Assembly (NCBI GenBank): GCA_028288765.1
Contig: JAQGHQ010000200.1
Location: 1-42,335 of the forward strand
Source of the DNA: Gemmataceae bacterium
GTDB taxonomy: Bacteria > Planctomycetota > Planctomycetia > Gemmatales > Gemmataceae
Direction of reading: 5' to 3'
DNA: 42,335 bases
The translations under genes were made by a program, and so were the position numbers. The notes beneath the pieces are model-generated. The model saw only the letters and a list, made by a program, of their open reading frames with translations, was not told where the DNA came from and did not search any database. This document shows positions 7,889 through 15,511 of the stretch, in pieces. Positions within the stretch are counted from its first letter, which is position 1, and each line of letters starts with the position of its first letter.

Positions 7889-8974
7889 ATGATCACCGCG
7901 GACGGATGTCGGGCAAGGCGACAACGATTTCTCGATCAGCTCAAACCGACCGGGCCGCTCCTGCTCGGCGACCCGCTCCACCTGCGATACCTCGCCAACT
8001 TCCACGTCGAGGCGTTCAGCCTCGCCGCGGACTTCGGCGGGCTGCTGCTGCTCCGGCCGGACGGTCACGCGACCCTGTACCACGACAACCGCGCGGCGAA
8101 GACGGTGGAGCTCGCGCACGCCGACGAGCGAAAGCCGGTCCCGTGGTACACGGGGCAGGAACCCGGGCAAGGGCCGCGACGGATGATCCTCAAGCCCGCC
8201 GTCGAAGCGGCCGGGACGGGCGGGAGGATTCACGACGCGCTCGCCGACCCGACGGCCCCGCAGATCTTCACGATCACTTCGGAGCTCCGGCGCCGGAAAG
8301 ACCCGGACGAGGTGGACCAGATCCGGGCGTGCATGCGGGCGACCGAGGCCGGCCACGCCTGGGCCCGGGCACACGTCCGGCCCGGGATGACTGAGCTCGA
8401 CGTGTACGCCGGGATCGCCCGGGCGGTGTACACGGCAGTCGGGCACTGGGCGGTGGTGTACGGCGATTTCACCGTCTCGCCCGGCAGCGCGAAACGGGGC
8501 GGGCCGCCGACCACGCACGCCCTCCAGGCCGGCGAGACGCTCATCCTCGACTACTCGGTGATCCTGCAAGGCTACCGGAGCGACTTCACGAACACGCTGG
8601 TGGTCGGCGGAAACCCGTCCGCCGACCAGAGGAACATCTTCGGCCTGTGTACGATGGCGATGGCGGCGGGCGAGCGGGAACTCCGGGCCGGGGCTGCGTG
8701 CCAGACGGTGTACGATGCCGTCCGGGGTGTGTTCGCGGCGGCGGGGGTCGCCGAGAACTTTCCCCACCACGCGGGTCACGGGCTCGGACTTTCACACCCC
8801 GAACCCCCGTTCCTCGTACGCCACTCGACCGAATCGCTCGTGGCCGGGGATGTGGTGACGCTCGAACCCGGGCTGTACATCGACGGCGTCGGCGGCGTCC
8901 GGATCGAGCACAACTACCTGATCACCGACGCCGGCTACGACCGGCTAAGTCATCACGTCATCTCGCTGACGTAA
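7889..8974 (+). CDS. M24-family metallopeptidase (Xaa-Pro aminopeptidase-like)
   Basis: 361 residues; ATG at 7889 follows AAAGGAGA, a strong ribosome site. The N-terminal creatinase-like domain (about 1-135) precedes the pita-bread catalytic domain. All five metal ligands are visible: Asp221 (LILDYS), Asp232 (YRSDFT), His297 (HHAGHGLGLSHPE), Glu326 (LEPGLY) and Glu340 (RIEHN). The likely role is removal of N-terminal residues before proline, or cleavage of a related dipeptide, in the cytosol with Mn or Co. M24 members also include creatinases and ectoine hydrolases, so the exact substrate is uncertain. It closes a plus-strand group with the LURP-one pair and is followed by a repeat island. 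Confidence 0.88.
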   Translation: MITADGCRARRQRFLDQLKPTGPLLLGDPLHLRYLANFHVEAFSLAADFGGLLLLRPDGHATLYHDNRAAKTVELAHADERKPVPWYTGQEPGQGPRRMILKPAVEAAGTGGRIHDALADPTAPQIFTITSELRRRKDPDEVDQIRACMRATEAGHAWARAHVRPGMTELDVYAGIARAVYTAVGHWAVVYGDFTVSPGSAKRGGPPTTHALQAGETLILDYSVILQGYRSDFTNTLVVGGNPSADQRNIFGLCTMAMAAGERELRAGAACQTVYDAVRGVFAAAGVAENFPHHAGHGLGLSHPEPPFLVRHSTESLVAGDVVTLEPGLYIDGVGGVRIEHNYLITDAGYDRLSHHVISLT

Positions 8975-8987
8975 CAACTGGCCTTCC

Positions 8988-9032
8988 GCCCCAACGGGGC
9001 GGCAGAGAGTAGCCCAGGCCGTCAGGCCTGGG
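8988..9032 (-). repeat. Inverted partial copy of the AGAGAGTAGCCCAGG repeat family
   Basis: CCCCAACGGGGCGGCAGAGAG followed by TAGCCCAGG is the reverse-complement counterpart of the segment inside the two direct copies that follow (CTGGGCTACTCTCTGGCG). Together with the copy at 9046-9152 it makes a large imperfect inverted repeat directly after the M24 peptidase stop. Each arm also holds its own small hairpin (CCCAGGCC, GTCA, GGCCTGGG). Confidence 0.75.
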
Positions 9033-9045
9033 TCCGGGGCGGCCT

Positions 9046-9152
9046 GGGGCGATATCGCGGCGCGGAGATCCGCCCGGGTTGCCCTCACGCCCTGGGCTAC
9101 TCTCTGGCGACCCCGTCGGGGTTTTCAAAACCGGGATCGCTCGATCGGTTAC
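9046..9152 (+). repeat. Direct repeat, copy 1 (107 bp)
   Basis: Runs from GGGGCGATATCGCGG to GATCGCTCGATCGGTTAC and matches the copy at 9187-9285 almost exactly apart from a small substitution and an 8-bp length difference after CGCCCGGG. It contains the GGGCTACTCTCTGGCGACCC core shared with 39336-39393. Confidence 0.9.
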
Positions 9153-9186
9153 GTCTTGTCTTGTGGGCACGAACTGCCTGCTGCCC

Positions 9187-9285
9187 GGGGCGATATCGCG
9201 GCGCGGAGATCCGCCCGGGCCGCCCTGGGCTACTCTCTGGCGACCCCGTCGGGGTTTTCAAAACCGGGATCGCTCGATCGGTTAC
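9187..9285 (+). repeat. Direct repeat, copy 2 (99 bp)
   Basis: Near-identical to 9046-9152 and 35 bp downstream of it. The two copies are nearly free of point differences, suggesting a recent tandem duplication. No coding potential is credible in either copy. Confidence 0.9.
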
Positions 9286-9321
9286 CCCTCGTCTTGTTGG
9301 ATACGTTCCGTGTGACGGGCC

Positions 9322-10011
9322 TTACTTGGCCGTCTTGATCGCGATGTCCTTGAAATGGATCTCCGTCCCCTCCGCCTGAATGCCGATCCGTCCCTTCGTG
9401 AGGCTGCACTCCGACCCCTCGTTCACCTTCTTCCCGTTGACGGCGACCGCGATGTCGCCACCCTTGCACGTAATCTCATACTCGTTCCACTCGCCGAACG
9501 GCTTCTCGACCTCGCCGTCTTTCGGCGCCCGCCAGATGTGCCGCTTGGTCTTGTCGTCGGCGTCGCGGCGGGTGGGGTCGACCGTCAGCTTGACGTCGGC
9601 CGCGGTCTGGAGCCAGAGGTCGCCGGCGCGGCCGGACCGCAGCTGGGCCTCGAGGCAAACGGGCCACACCTTGTCGTCTTTTTGGCAGTGCAGCAGCACG
9701 CCGCTGTTCCCGGCCTTGAGGTCCTTCGGGTACCGCCACTTCAGCTTCAGGACGTAGTCGCCGTACTCCTTGTCGGTGACGAGATAGCCGGTCGGCTTGC
9801 CGGTACATCGGAGGACGCCGTCGGCCACCGTCCACGATTGCCCCGGCTCGATCGGCGTGGTCGGGCCGTCCTTCGTCGCACGGCCGAATGCCTTCCAGCC
9901 GGCGAGATCCTTGCCGTTGAACAGCGGGGTGAAGCCGTCGGGGTCGTTGGCCGGGGCATGGGCAAGGAGCAACCCGACGGCAAATACCGACAGGGCGAGA
10001 GCCGAGCGCAT
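9322..10011 (-). CDS. DUF1080 / 3-keto-disaccharide hydrolase-domain exported protein
   Basis: 229 residues. The N-terminus MRSALALSVFAVGLLLAHA is a signal peptide. The rest is one DUF1080 domain (concanavalin-like jelly roll): GFTPLFNGKDLAGWKAFG at the start, then WTVADGVLRCTGKPTGYLVT, DYVLKLKWRYP, GNSGVLLHC and the closing GRIGIQAEGTEIHFKDIAIK. The family has a 3-keto-disaccharide hydrolase annotation in Pfam, but most planctomycete members are uncharacterised and may simply bind glycans in the cell envelope. It lies 13 bp downstream of the DUF1501 gene in the same direction, so they are very probably co-transcribed. Confidence 0.88.
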   Translation of the reverse strand: MRSALALSVFAVGLLLAHAPANDPDGFTPLFNGKDLAGWKAFGRATKDGPTTPIEPGQSWTVADGVLRCTGKPTGYLVTDKEYGDYVLKLKWRYPKDLKAGNSGVLLHCQKDDKVWPVCLEAQLRSGRAGDLWLQTAADVKLTVDPTRRDADDKTKRHIWRAPKDGEVEKPFGEWNEYEITCKGGDIAVAVNGKKVNEGSECSLTKGRIGIQAEGTEIHFKDIAIKTAK

Positions 10012-10024
10012 AAATAAGCCTTTC

Positions 10025-11455
10025 TCAAGAGCCGAACAGCTTCGTAACCGGGTTGCCCGTCACGATCCGCGCCGGGCGGGCGGTGAGGTCTTCGTAGTGG
10101 GTGTCGGCCGGGATGCCGAGGGCGTGGAACAGCGTCGCCGACAGGTCGCCGGGCGTGACCGGGTCGGAGAGGGGGTATGCGGCAATCTTGTCCGACCGGC
10201 CGGAGATCGCCCCGGGCGTCACCCCGGCCCCGGCGAGCACGACCGAGTAGCACGCGGCCCAGTGCTTCCGGCCGGGGGAGCCGCGGCCGGCCGCCGTCTT
10301 CTCGACCGCCACCAGCGGGGCCCGGCCGAACTCGCCCATGCACACCACCAGCGTCTCCTCCAGGAGCCCGCGGGCGTGCATGTCCTCCAGCAGCGCCGAG
10401 ACGCTGTGGTCGAAGCGCGGCAGAAGGTGGGCTTTCATGTCCTCGAAGATGTCGTTGTGCGTGTCCCAGCCGTAATGGTCCGGTTCGCCGACGTGAAAGT
10501 CCTGGCCGCGGATGTTGTGGTTGAAGAACACCGTCACCCACGGGACGCCCGCCTCGACCAGCCGTCGCCCCATCAGGCACGCCTGCCCGGCCCGGTACCG
10601 GCCGTACCGGTCGCGGACCCGCCCCGGCTCCTTCTCGACGTCGAACGCGTCTCGCACGCGGGGCGTGTTGATGAGCTCGAACGCCTGCCGGGAGAGGCCG
10701 ACCTGGGCGATCGAGGCCGGCAGACGAGCGTCGGTGCCGGCCGCGGATTCGAGCCGGCGGACGAGGTCGCGGCGGGCGCCGAGGCGGCCCGGGGGCACGT
10801 CCGCGGGCGGGCTCATCCCGTGGAGCAGGGCGGTGCCGTCGGTCACGTTCCCGAGGTCGAGCGGGTCGTACCCGCGGCCGAGACCGCCGCCGTACTGGCC
10901 GGGCCCGGGTTCCCGGGGGGTGAGGAGCGGACCGTTCACGTGGAACGCCGAATGCGGGAACCGCCCGTCCGGGCGGACGCGGTGGAGGACCGCGCCGAGG
11001 GCCGGCGCGTCGGTCCCCCGGGGGGACGGGTTCGACGACTTCCGCGCGTGGAACTGGCCGGTCAGGGCGAGGTAGCACGCGGACCCGTGGTCGAGGTCGT
11101 CGTGCGTCATCGACCGGAGGACCGTGTACCGGTGGGCCTGCTTCGCCAGCTGCGGCAGGTGTTCGCAGACGCGAAGGCCGGGGAGTGTGGTGGCGATGGT
11201 GCCGAAGACGCCGCGGATTTCTTCGGGCGCGTCCGGCTTCGGGTCCCAGGTGTCGAGCTGGCTCTGCCCCCCGCTGGTGAACACGACGAGCACGGACTTC
11301 GCCCGGCCAAAGCCGGGGACACCGGGCCCCGGGGCCGACGAGACGGGGCGGCCGAGGCCGGCGGTCCCGAATACGGCCGGGAGGCCCACGCGAAGCCAGT
11401 CCCGGCGGGACGGGAGCCGGCCGGCGGGTTCGGAACGTGCGAGGAAACGGGGCAT
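10025..11455 (-). CDS. DUF1501 protein with twin-arginine leader
   Basis: 476 residues from MPRFLARSEPAG, preferred over an ATG 87 bases upstream because it places the twin-arginine signal SRRDWLRVGLPAVFG near the N-terminus, as in the family. The mature protein shows the family's alkaline-phosphatase-like fold: KSVLVVFTSGGQSQLDTWDPKP, CEHLPQLAKQAHRYTVLRSM, DHGSACYLALTG, VEAGVPWVTVFFNHN and LVVCMGEFGRAPLV. Asp and His in these segments could bind metal. DUF1501 proteins are hugely expanded in planctomycetes, usually beside cytochrome-like DUF1553 genes; here the partner is DUF1080 instead. The role is unknown; export in folded form by Tat is inferred from the leader. It is divergent from tyrA across 179 bp. 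Confidence 0.88.
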   Translation of the reverse strand: MPRFLARSEPAGRLPSRRDWLRVGLPAVFGTAGLGRPVSSAPGPGVPGFGRAKSVLVVFTSGGQSQLDTWDPKPDAPEEIRGVFGTIATTLPGLRVCEHLPQLAKQAHRYTVLRSMTHDDLDHGSACYLALTGQFHARKSSNPSPRGTDAPALGAVLHRVRPDGRFPHSAFHVNGPLLTPREPGPGQYGGGLGRGYDPLDLGNVTDGTALLHGMSPPADVPPGRLGARRDLVRRLESAAGTDARLPASIAQVGLSRQAFELINTPRVRDAFDVEKEPGRVRDRYGRYRAGQACLMGRRLVEAGVPWVTVFFNHNIRGQDFHVGEPDHYGWDTHNDIFEDMKAHLLPRFDHSVSALLEDMHARGLLEETLVVCMGEFGRAPLVAVEKTAAGRGSPGRKHWAACYSVVLAGAGVTPGAISGRSDKIAAYPLSDPVTPGDLSATLFHALGIPADTHYEDLTARPARIVTGNPVTKLFGS

Positions 11456-11591
11456 TGTCACTGGTGGGGTTACTGGCGGGGCCTCTCCCTTATCGCCGAT
11501 CCGGGTGGCCGGGTGCAAGCGTGCCGGCCGAGAAACCGCCATTCTTGTCGAATCCGGGTGCCGCCGGCCGGAAGACGGGGGTCGGGATTCT

Positions 11592-11597
11592 TATAAT
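11592..11597 (+). promoter_or_regulatory. Candidate -10 element upstream of tyrA
   Basis: TATAAT at 11592-11597 lies 37 bp before the tyrA start in the divergent gap and is one of few perfect -10 matches in this GC-rich window. No well-spaced -35 hexamer is evident, so this is only a candidate. Confidence 0.3.
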
Positions 11598-11634
11598 TTC
11601 CACGTCGTGACCCCCGTGCCTCCGGCGCCCGCTC

Positions 11635-12477
11635 ATGCTCTTCGACCAGATCACCATCGTCGGCGTCGGCCTGATCGGGAGCTCGATCGGGCTGGCGGCG
11701 AAGGCCCGAGGGGTGGCCGGTCATGTGGTCGGGGTCGGGCGCGACCGGGCGAAGCTCGACCGGGCGGTCCAGTTGGGGGCGATCGACTCGTTCGGTACCG
11801 ACCTGGCGCGGGGGGTTGTCGGGTCCGGTCTGGTCGTGGTGTGTACCCCCGTCGACCGGATCGGCGGTACGATTCTCGAAGGGGCAAAGGAGTGCCGCCG
11901 CGGGTGCCTGTTTACCGACGGCGGGAGCACGAAGGCGAACATTGTTGCGGCGGTCGCGGGCCGGCTGCCGCCGGGTGTCGAGTTCGTCCCGGCCCACCCG
12001 CTCGCGGGGTCCGAGAAGACCGGGGCGGAACACGGGCGGGCCGACCTGTTCGTGAACCGCGTGACCGTCCTCACCCCGACGGCCAGGACCGACCCCGACG
12101 CGGTCGCGCGGGTGGCCGCCTTCTGGCGCGGGCTCGGGTCCCAGCTGGTGACGATGAGTCCCGAGGACCACGACCGGGCCCTCGCGACCACCAGCCACCT
12201 CCCGCACGCGGTCGCGGCGGCCGCCGCCGTGGTGACCCCGGCCGAGTGGCTCCCGCTGACCGCCGGGGGGTTCCGGGATACCACGCGGGTTGCGGGCGGT
12301 GACCCGGACCTCTGGGCGGCGATCTTCCTGGAGAACCGGGGCGCGGTCCTCGCCGCGGTCGCCGGGTTCTCGGCCCGACTCGATGACTTCCGGCGGCTGT
12401 TGGAGACCGGCGATGGGGCCGGGCTCGTGCGGTGGCTCGCCGAGGCCAAGCAGGTGCGCGATGCTCTGGGAACTTGA
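11635..12477 (+). CDS. tyrA: Prephenate dehydrogenase (or arogenate dehydrogenase)
   Basis: 280 residues, the length of single-domain bacterial TyrA enzymes. It should oxidatively decarboxylate prephenate to 4-hydroxyphenylpyruvate (or arogenate to tyrosine) with NAD(P). The Rossmann start ITIVGVGLIGSSIGLAAKARG is textbook. Family residues follow: VVVCTPVDRI, FTDGGSTKANIV, FVPAHPLAGSEKTGAEHGRADLF with the substrate-binding His, and the helical C-terminal half with SHLPHAVAAAAA and GGFRDTTRVAGGDPDLW. There is no chorismate mutase fusion and no ACT domain, so feedback control by tyrosine is not evident. Its last 17 bases overlap the start of purL, which suggests translational coupling of two functionally unrelated genes. 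Confidence 0.94.
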   Translation: MLFDQITIVGVGLIGSSIGLAAKARGVAGHVVGVGRDRAKLDRAVQLGAIDSFGTDLARGVVGSGLVVVCTPVDRIGGTILEGAKECRRGCLFTDGGSTKANIVAAVAGRLPPGVEFVPAHPLAGSEKTGAEHGRADLFVNRVTVLTPTARTDPDAVARVAAFWRGLGSQLVTMSPEDHDRALATTSHLPHAVAAAAAVVTPAEWLPLTAGGFRDTTRVAGGDPDLWAAIFLENRGAVLAAVAGFSARLDDFRRLLETGDGAGLVRWLAEAKQVRDALGT

Positions 12478-15388
12478 AATCCGGCCGAAGGGCCGCGACG
12501 GCGAGCGGGAGCGGGTGTGTGACGAGTTCGACCTGCTCACCCACGCCCAGCGCGGCGGCGAGCTGGTGGCCGCGTCCGCCCGGGGCTTCCTCCTCGAGGG
12601 CGACCTGGGCGAGGCCGATCTCGAACGGCTGGCAAGCGAGGTCCTGGTCGACCCGCTCGTGGAGAGCGGCGAGGTCCGGCTGGCCGGGGCCCGGACCGGG
12701 GACTACTACACCGTGCTGCTCAAGCCCGGCGTCATGGACCCGGTCGCCCAGACCGTGCTCGACGTCGCCCGGATGTTGAAGACCCCGGTCGTCGCCGTCC
12801 GCACCTTCCGCCGGTACTACGGCCCGGCCGACCTCCCCCCCGCCGACCGCGACGTCCTCTTCCGCAAGGTCCTGGCGAACGACGCGATCGAGCAGATCGT
12901 CGTCGGCCCGGTGCGGGCGGACCACCTCGGGCTCGGGTCGGCCTACACGTTCCGGCTCGTCACGGTCCCGCTCACCGGGCTCGACGCCGACGGGCTGGTG
13001 AGGCTCAGCAAGGAGGGGGTACTCGCCCTCACCCCGGACGAGATGAAGGCGGTCCAGGCCCACTTCCGGAGCCAGGGGCGGGAGCCGACGGACTGCGAAC
13101 TCGAAACCATCGCCCAGACCTGGTCCGAACACTGCTCGCACAAGACGCTCCGGGGCACCATCCACCTCACCGACACGTCGACCGGCCGGACCCGGACGTA
13201 CAAGAACCTCCTCAAGGAGACGGTGTTCGCGGCCACCCAGGAGATCCGCACCCGCCTCGGCGCCGCCGACTGGTGCGTCAGCGTCTTCTCCGACAACGCC
13301 GGGGTGGTGGCGTTCGACGACAACTATCACATCTGCATGAAGGTCGAGACGCACAACCACCCGTCCGCGATCGAGCCTTACGGCGGGGCGAACACCGGGC
13401 TCGGCGGGGTGATCCGCGACCCCCTCGGGACCGGGATGGGGGCGAAGCCGGTCTGCAACACGGACGTCTTCTGCTTCGCCTCGCCGGACTTCCCGCCGGA
13501 CCAGCTGCCGCAGGGCGTGCTCCACCCCCGGCGGGTCATGCGGGGCGTCGTCGCCGGCGTCCGGGACTACGGCAACCGGATGGGCATCCCCACGGTGAGC
13601 GGGGCGATCCTGTTCGACGACCGCTACCTCGCGAACCCGCTGGTCTTTTGCGGCACGGTCGGCCTCATCCCGAAGGACAAGGCGTTCAAGGAGCCGAAAC
13701 CGGGCGACCTGATCGTCGCCGTCGGCGGCCGGACCGGGCGGGACGGGATCCACGGGGCCACCTTCTCGTCGCTCGAGCTCACCCACGAGTCGGAGACGGT
13801 CAGCGGCGGGGCGGTGCAGATCGGGAACGCGATCACGGAGAAGAAGGTCCTCGACGTGCTCCTCCAGGCCCGCGACCGCGGGCTCTTCAACGCGATCACG
13901 GACTGCGGGGCGGGCGGGTTCAGCTCGGCGGTCGGCGAGATGGGGGCCGAGATCGGGGCGGTGGTGGACCTGGAGAACGCCCCGCTCAAGTACGACGGGC
14001 TGAGCTACACCGAGATCTGGATTTCGGAGTCCCAGGAGCGGATGATCCTGGCGGTCCCCCGGGAAAAGCTGGCCGCCCTCATGGCGCTCTGCGCCGCGGA
14101 GGAGGTCGAGGCCGCGGTGCTCGGCACGTTCGAGCCGACCGGCCGGCTGAAACTCCGGTTCCACGGGAACACCGTCGCCGACATCGACATGCACTTCCTG
14201 CACGACGGCCGCCCCGTCATCGAGCGGAATGCGGAATTCTCTCCAATGCGGAATGCGGAATGCGGAATGCGGAATCAAAACCCGCAATCGACCGCCGTTC
14301 TTGAATCCGCAATCCGCAATCCGCAATCTGCATTACTCGCGATCCTCGCCAACTATTCCGTCGCCTCGAAGGAATGGGTGATCCGGCAGTACGACCACGA
14401 GGTGCAGGGCGGGAGCGTGGTGAAGCCGCTGGTCGGGGTCGCGAACGACGGCCCGTCCGACGCGGCCGTGCTCATGCCGGTGCTCGGGTCGTGGACGGGG
14501 GTCGCCGTGGGGTGCGGGCTGAACCCGCGGTACGGGGACCTCGACCCGTACCACATGGCCGCCGCCGCGATCGACGAGGCGGTTCGAAATGTCGTCGCGG
14601 TCGGGGCCGACCCGACCCGGACCGCCATCCTCGACAACTTCTGCTGGGGGAACGTGACCGACCCACGGACCCTGGGCGCGCTCGTCCGGACCGCCGAGGC
14701 GTGTCGCGACGTGGCGGTCGCGTTCGGGACGCCGTTCATCAGTGGGAAGGACAGTCTGAACAACACCTACACCGGGAAAACCGGCGAGCGGCTCGACATC
14801 CCGCACACGCTCCTCGTGTCCGCGCTCGGGCGGGTGCCCGACGTGCGGACGTGCGTGACGATGGACCTGAAGGAGCCGGGGAACGACCTGTACCTCGTCG
14901 GCGTCACCCGGAGCGAACTCGGCGGGTCGCACTTCCATCTGGTCACCGGGCAGGCCGGGGGCGACCCGCCCCGGGTGGACGTCGATTTCGCGCCGAAGGT
15001 GTTCGCGGGGGTCCACGCGGCGATCGCCGGCGGGCTGGTGCGGGCGTGCCACGACCTGAGCGAGGGCGGGCTGGCGGTCGCCGTCGCCGAGATGGCATTC
15101 GCGGGCGGGATCGGCGTGGACGTGACGGACCTCGCGAAGCTCCCCGGGGCGGAAACGGAGGCGGACGAGGTCCGGCTGTTCAGCGAGTCCACGACGCGGT
15201 TCCTGATCGAGGCGAGGCCCGGGAACGCCGCCGCACTGCGGGCGTGTTTGGCGGGTCTGCCGGTCGTGCGGGTCGGCACCACGGTGTCCGACCCGCGGCT
15301 GCGGGTCGCCGGCTCCAACGGCGAGTGGCTGATCTGGGTTAAACTGTCGGACCTGAAGGAGGCGTGGCAAAAGCCGTTGCGGTGGTGA
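12461..15388 (+). CDS. purL: Phosphoribosylformylglycinamidine synthase with fused PurS-like N-terminus
   Basis: 975 residues. Using glutamine-derived ammonia and ATP, it converts FGAR to FGAM in purine synthesis. Residues 1-190 contain two PurS-like segments, the second with YTVLLKPGVMDPVAQTVLD, so PurS appears fused; there is no glutaminase (PurQ) domain, nor one elsewhere in the window. Synthase signatures follow: QTWSEHCSHKTLRG near 215-230, KVETHNHPSAIEPYGGANTG near 295, CGAGGFSSAVGEMGAEIG near 485, then WGNVTDPRTLG and GTPFISGKDSLNNTY in the second half, and CHDLSEGGLAVAVAEMAFAG near the end. Residues about 591-625 are encoded by an in-frame palindromic repeat (14224-14334) between the two synthase halves. 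ATG at 12461 overlaps the tyrA end by 17 bp. Confidence 0.95.
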   Translation: MLWELEIRPKGRDGERERVCDEFDLLTHAQRGGELVAASARGFLLEGDLGEADLERLASEVLVDPLVESGEVRLAGARTGDYYTVLLKPGVMDPVAQTVLDVARMLKTPVVAVRTFRRYYGPADLPPADRDVLFRKVLANDAIEQIVVGPVRADHLGLGSAYTFRLVTVPLTGLDADGLVRLSKEGVLALTPDEMKAVQAHFRSQGREPTDCELETIAQTWSEHCSHKTLRGTIHLTDTSTGRTRTYKNLLKETVFAATQEIRTRLGAADWCVSVFSDNAGVVAFDDNYHICMKVETHNHPSAIEPYGGANTGLGGVIRDPLGTGMGAKPVCNTDVFCFASPDFPPDQLPQGVLHPRRVMRGVVAGVRDYGNRMGIPTVSGAILFDDRYLANPLVFCGTVGLIPKDKAFKEPKPGDLIVAVGGRTGRDGIHGATFSSLELTHESETVSGGAVQIGNAITEKKVLDVLLQARDRGLFNAITDCGAGGFSSAVGEMGAEIGAVVDLENAPLKYDGLSYTEIWISESQERMILAVPREKLAALMALCAAEEVEAAVLGTFEPTGRLKLRFHGNTVADIDMHFLHDGRPVIERNAEFSPMRNAECGMRNQNPQSTAVLESAIRNPQSALLAILANYSVASKEWVIRQYDHEVQGGSVVKPLVGVANDGPSDAAVLMPVLGSWTGVAVGCGLNPRYGDLDPYHMAAAAIDEAVRNVVAVGADPTRTAILDNFCWGNVTDPRTLGALVRTAEACRDVAVAFGTPFISGKDSLNNTYTGKTGERLDIPHTLLVSALGRVPDVRTCVTMDLKEPGNDLYLVGVTRSELGGSHFHLVTGQAGGDPPRVDVDFAPKVFAGVHAAIAGGLVRACHDLSEGGLAVAVAEMAFAGGIGVDVTDLAKLPGAETEADEVRLFSESTTRFLIEARPGNAAALRACLAGLPVVRVGTTVSDPRLRVAGSNGEWLIWVKLSDLKEAWQKPLRW
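14224..14334 (+). repeat. Palindromic heptamer repeat inserted in frame in purL
   Basis: The left arm holds five or six copies of GCGGAAT, four of them consecutive in 14249-14275. The right arm (14303-14334) holds repeats of AATCCGC, the complement of GCGGATT. The arms pair imperfectly around a short centre. The stretch encodes NAEF, MRNAECGMRN, then ESAIRNPQSA, typical of translated planctomycete intergenic repeats, yet the purL frame is uninterrupted on both sides. Similar AATCC-rich sequence lies at 20004-20070. Confidence 0.85.
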
Positions 15389-15391
15389 GCG

Positions 15392-15397
15392 TATAAT
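15392..15397 (+). promoter_or_regulatory. Candidate -10 element upstream of the DUF4159 gene
   Basis: TATAAT at 15392-15397, just after the purL stop and 115 bp before the next start. No convincing -35 at standard spacing was found. Confidence 0.28.
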
Positions 15398-15420
15398 CCC
15401 GGTGGCGGGTCTTTCTCCGT

Positions 15421-15450
15421 CCCGGGAGCGCGGCCGTCTCGGCCGCCTTT
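15421..15450 (+). repeat. Single arm of the GGGAGCGCGGCCGTCTCGG repeat
   Basis: CCCGGGAGCGCGGCCGTCTC followed by GGCCGCCTTT matches the left arm of the inverted repeat at 18045-18121 over about 25 bases. Only one arm is clear here, upstream of the DUF4159 gene, which is therefore flanked by the same repeat on both sides. Confidence 0.75.
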
Positions 15451-15511
15451 CGGGACGCCCGCCGGCCGAGCCCGACTACCGCCCCTCACGTTCCTTCCCG
15501 GGGGTCATCAC

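Noticed and set aside
9046..9285. CRISPR array suggested by two direct repeats
   Set aside because: There are only two units of about 100 bp with a single 34-bp gap, no cas genes and related copies elsewhere; it is a dispersed repeat.
14224..14334. CRISPR-like array from regularly spaced heptamers
   Set aside because: The units are 7 bp with no spacers and form an inverted repeat in a coding frame; this is not CRISPR.
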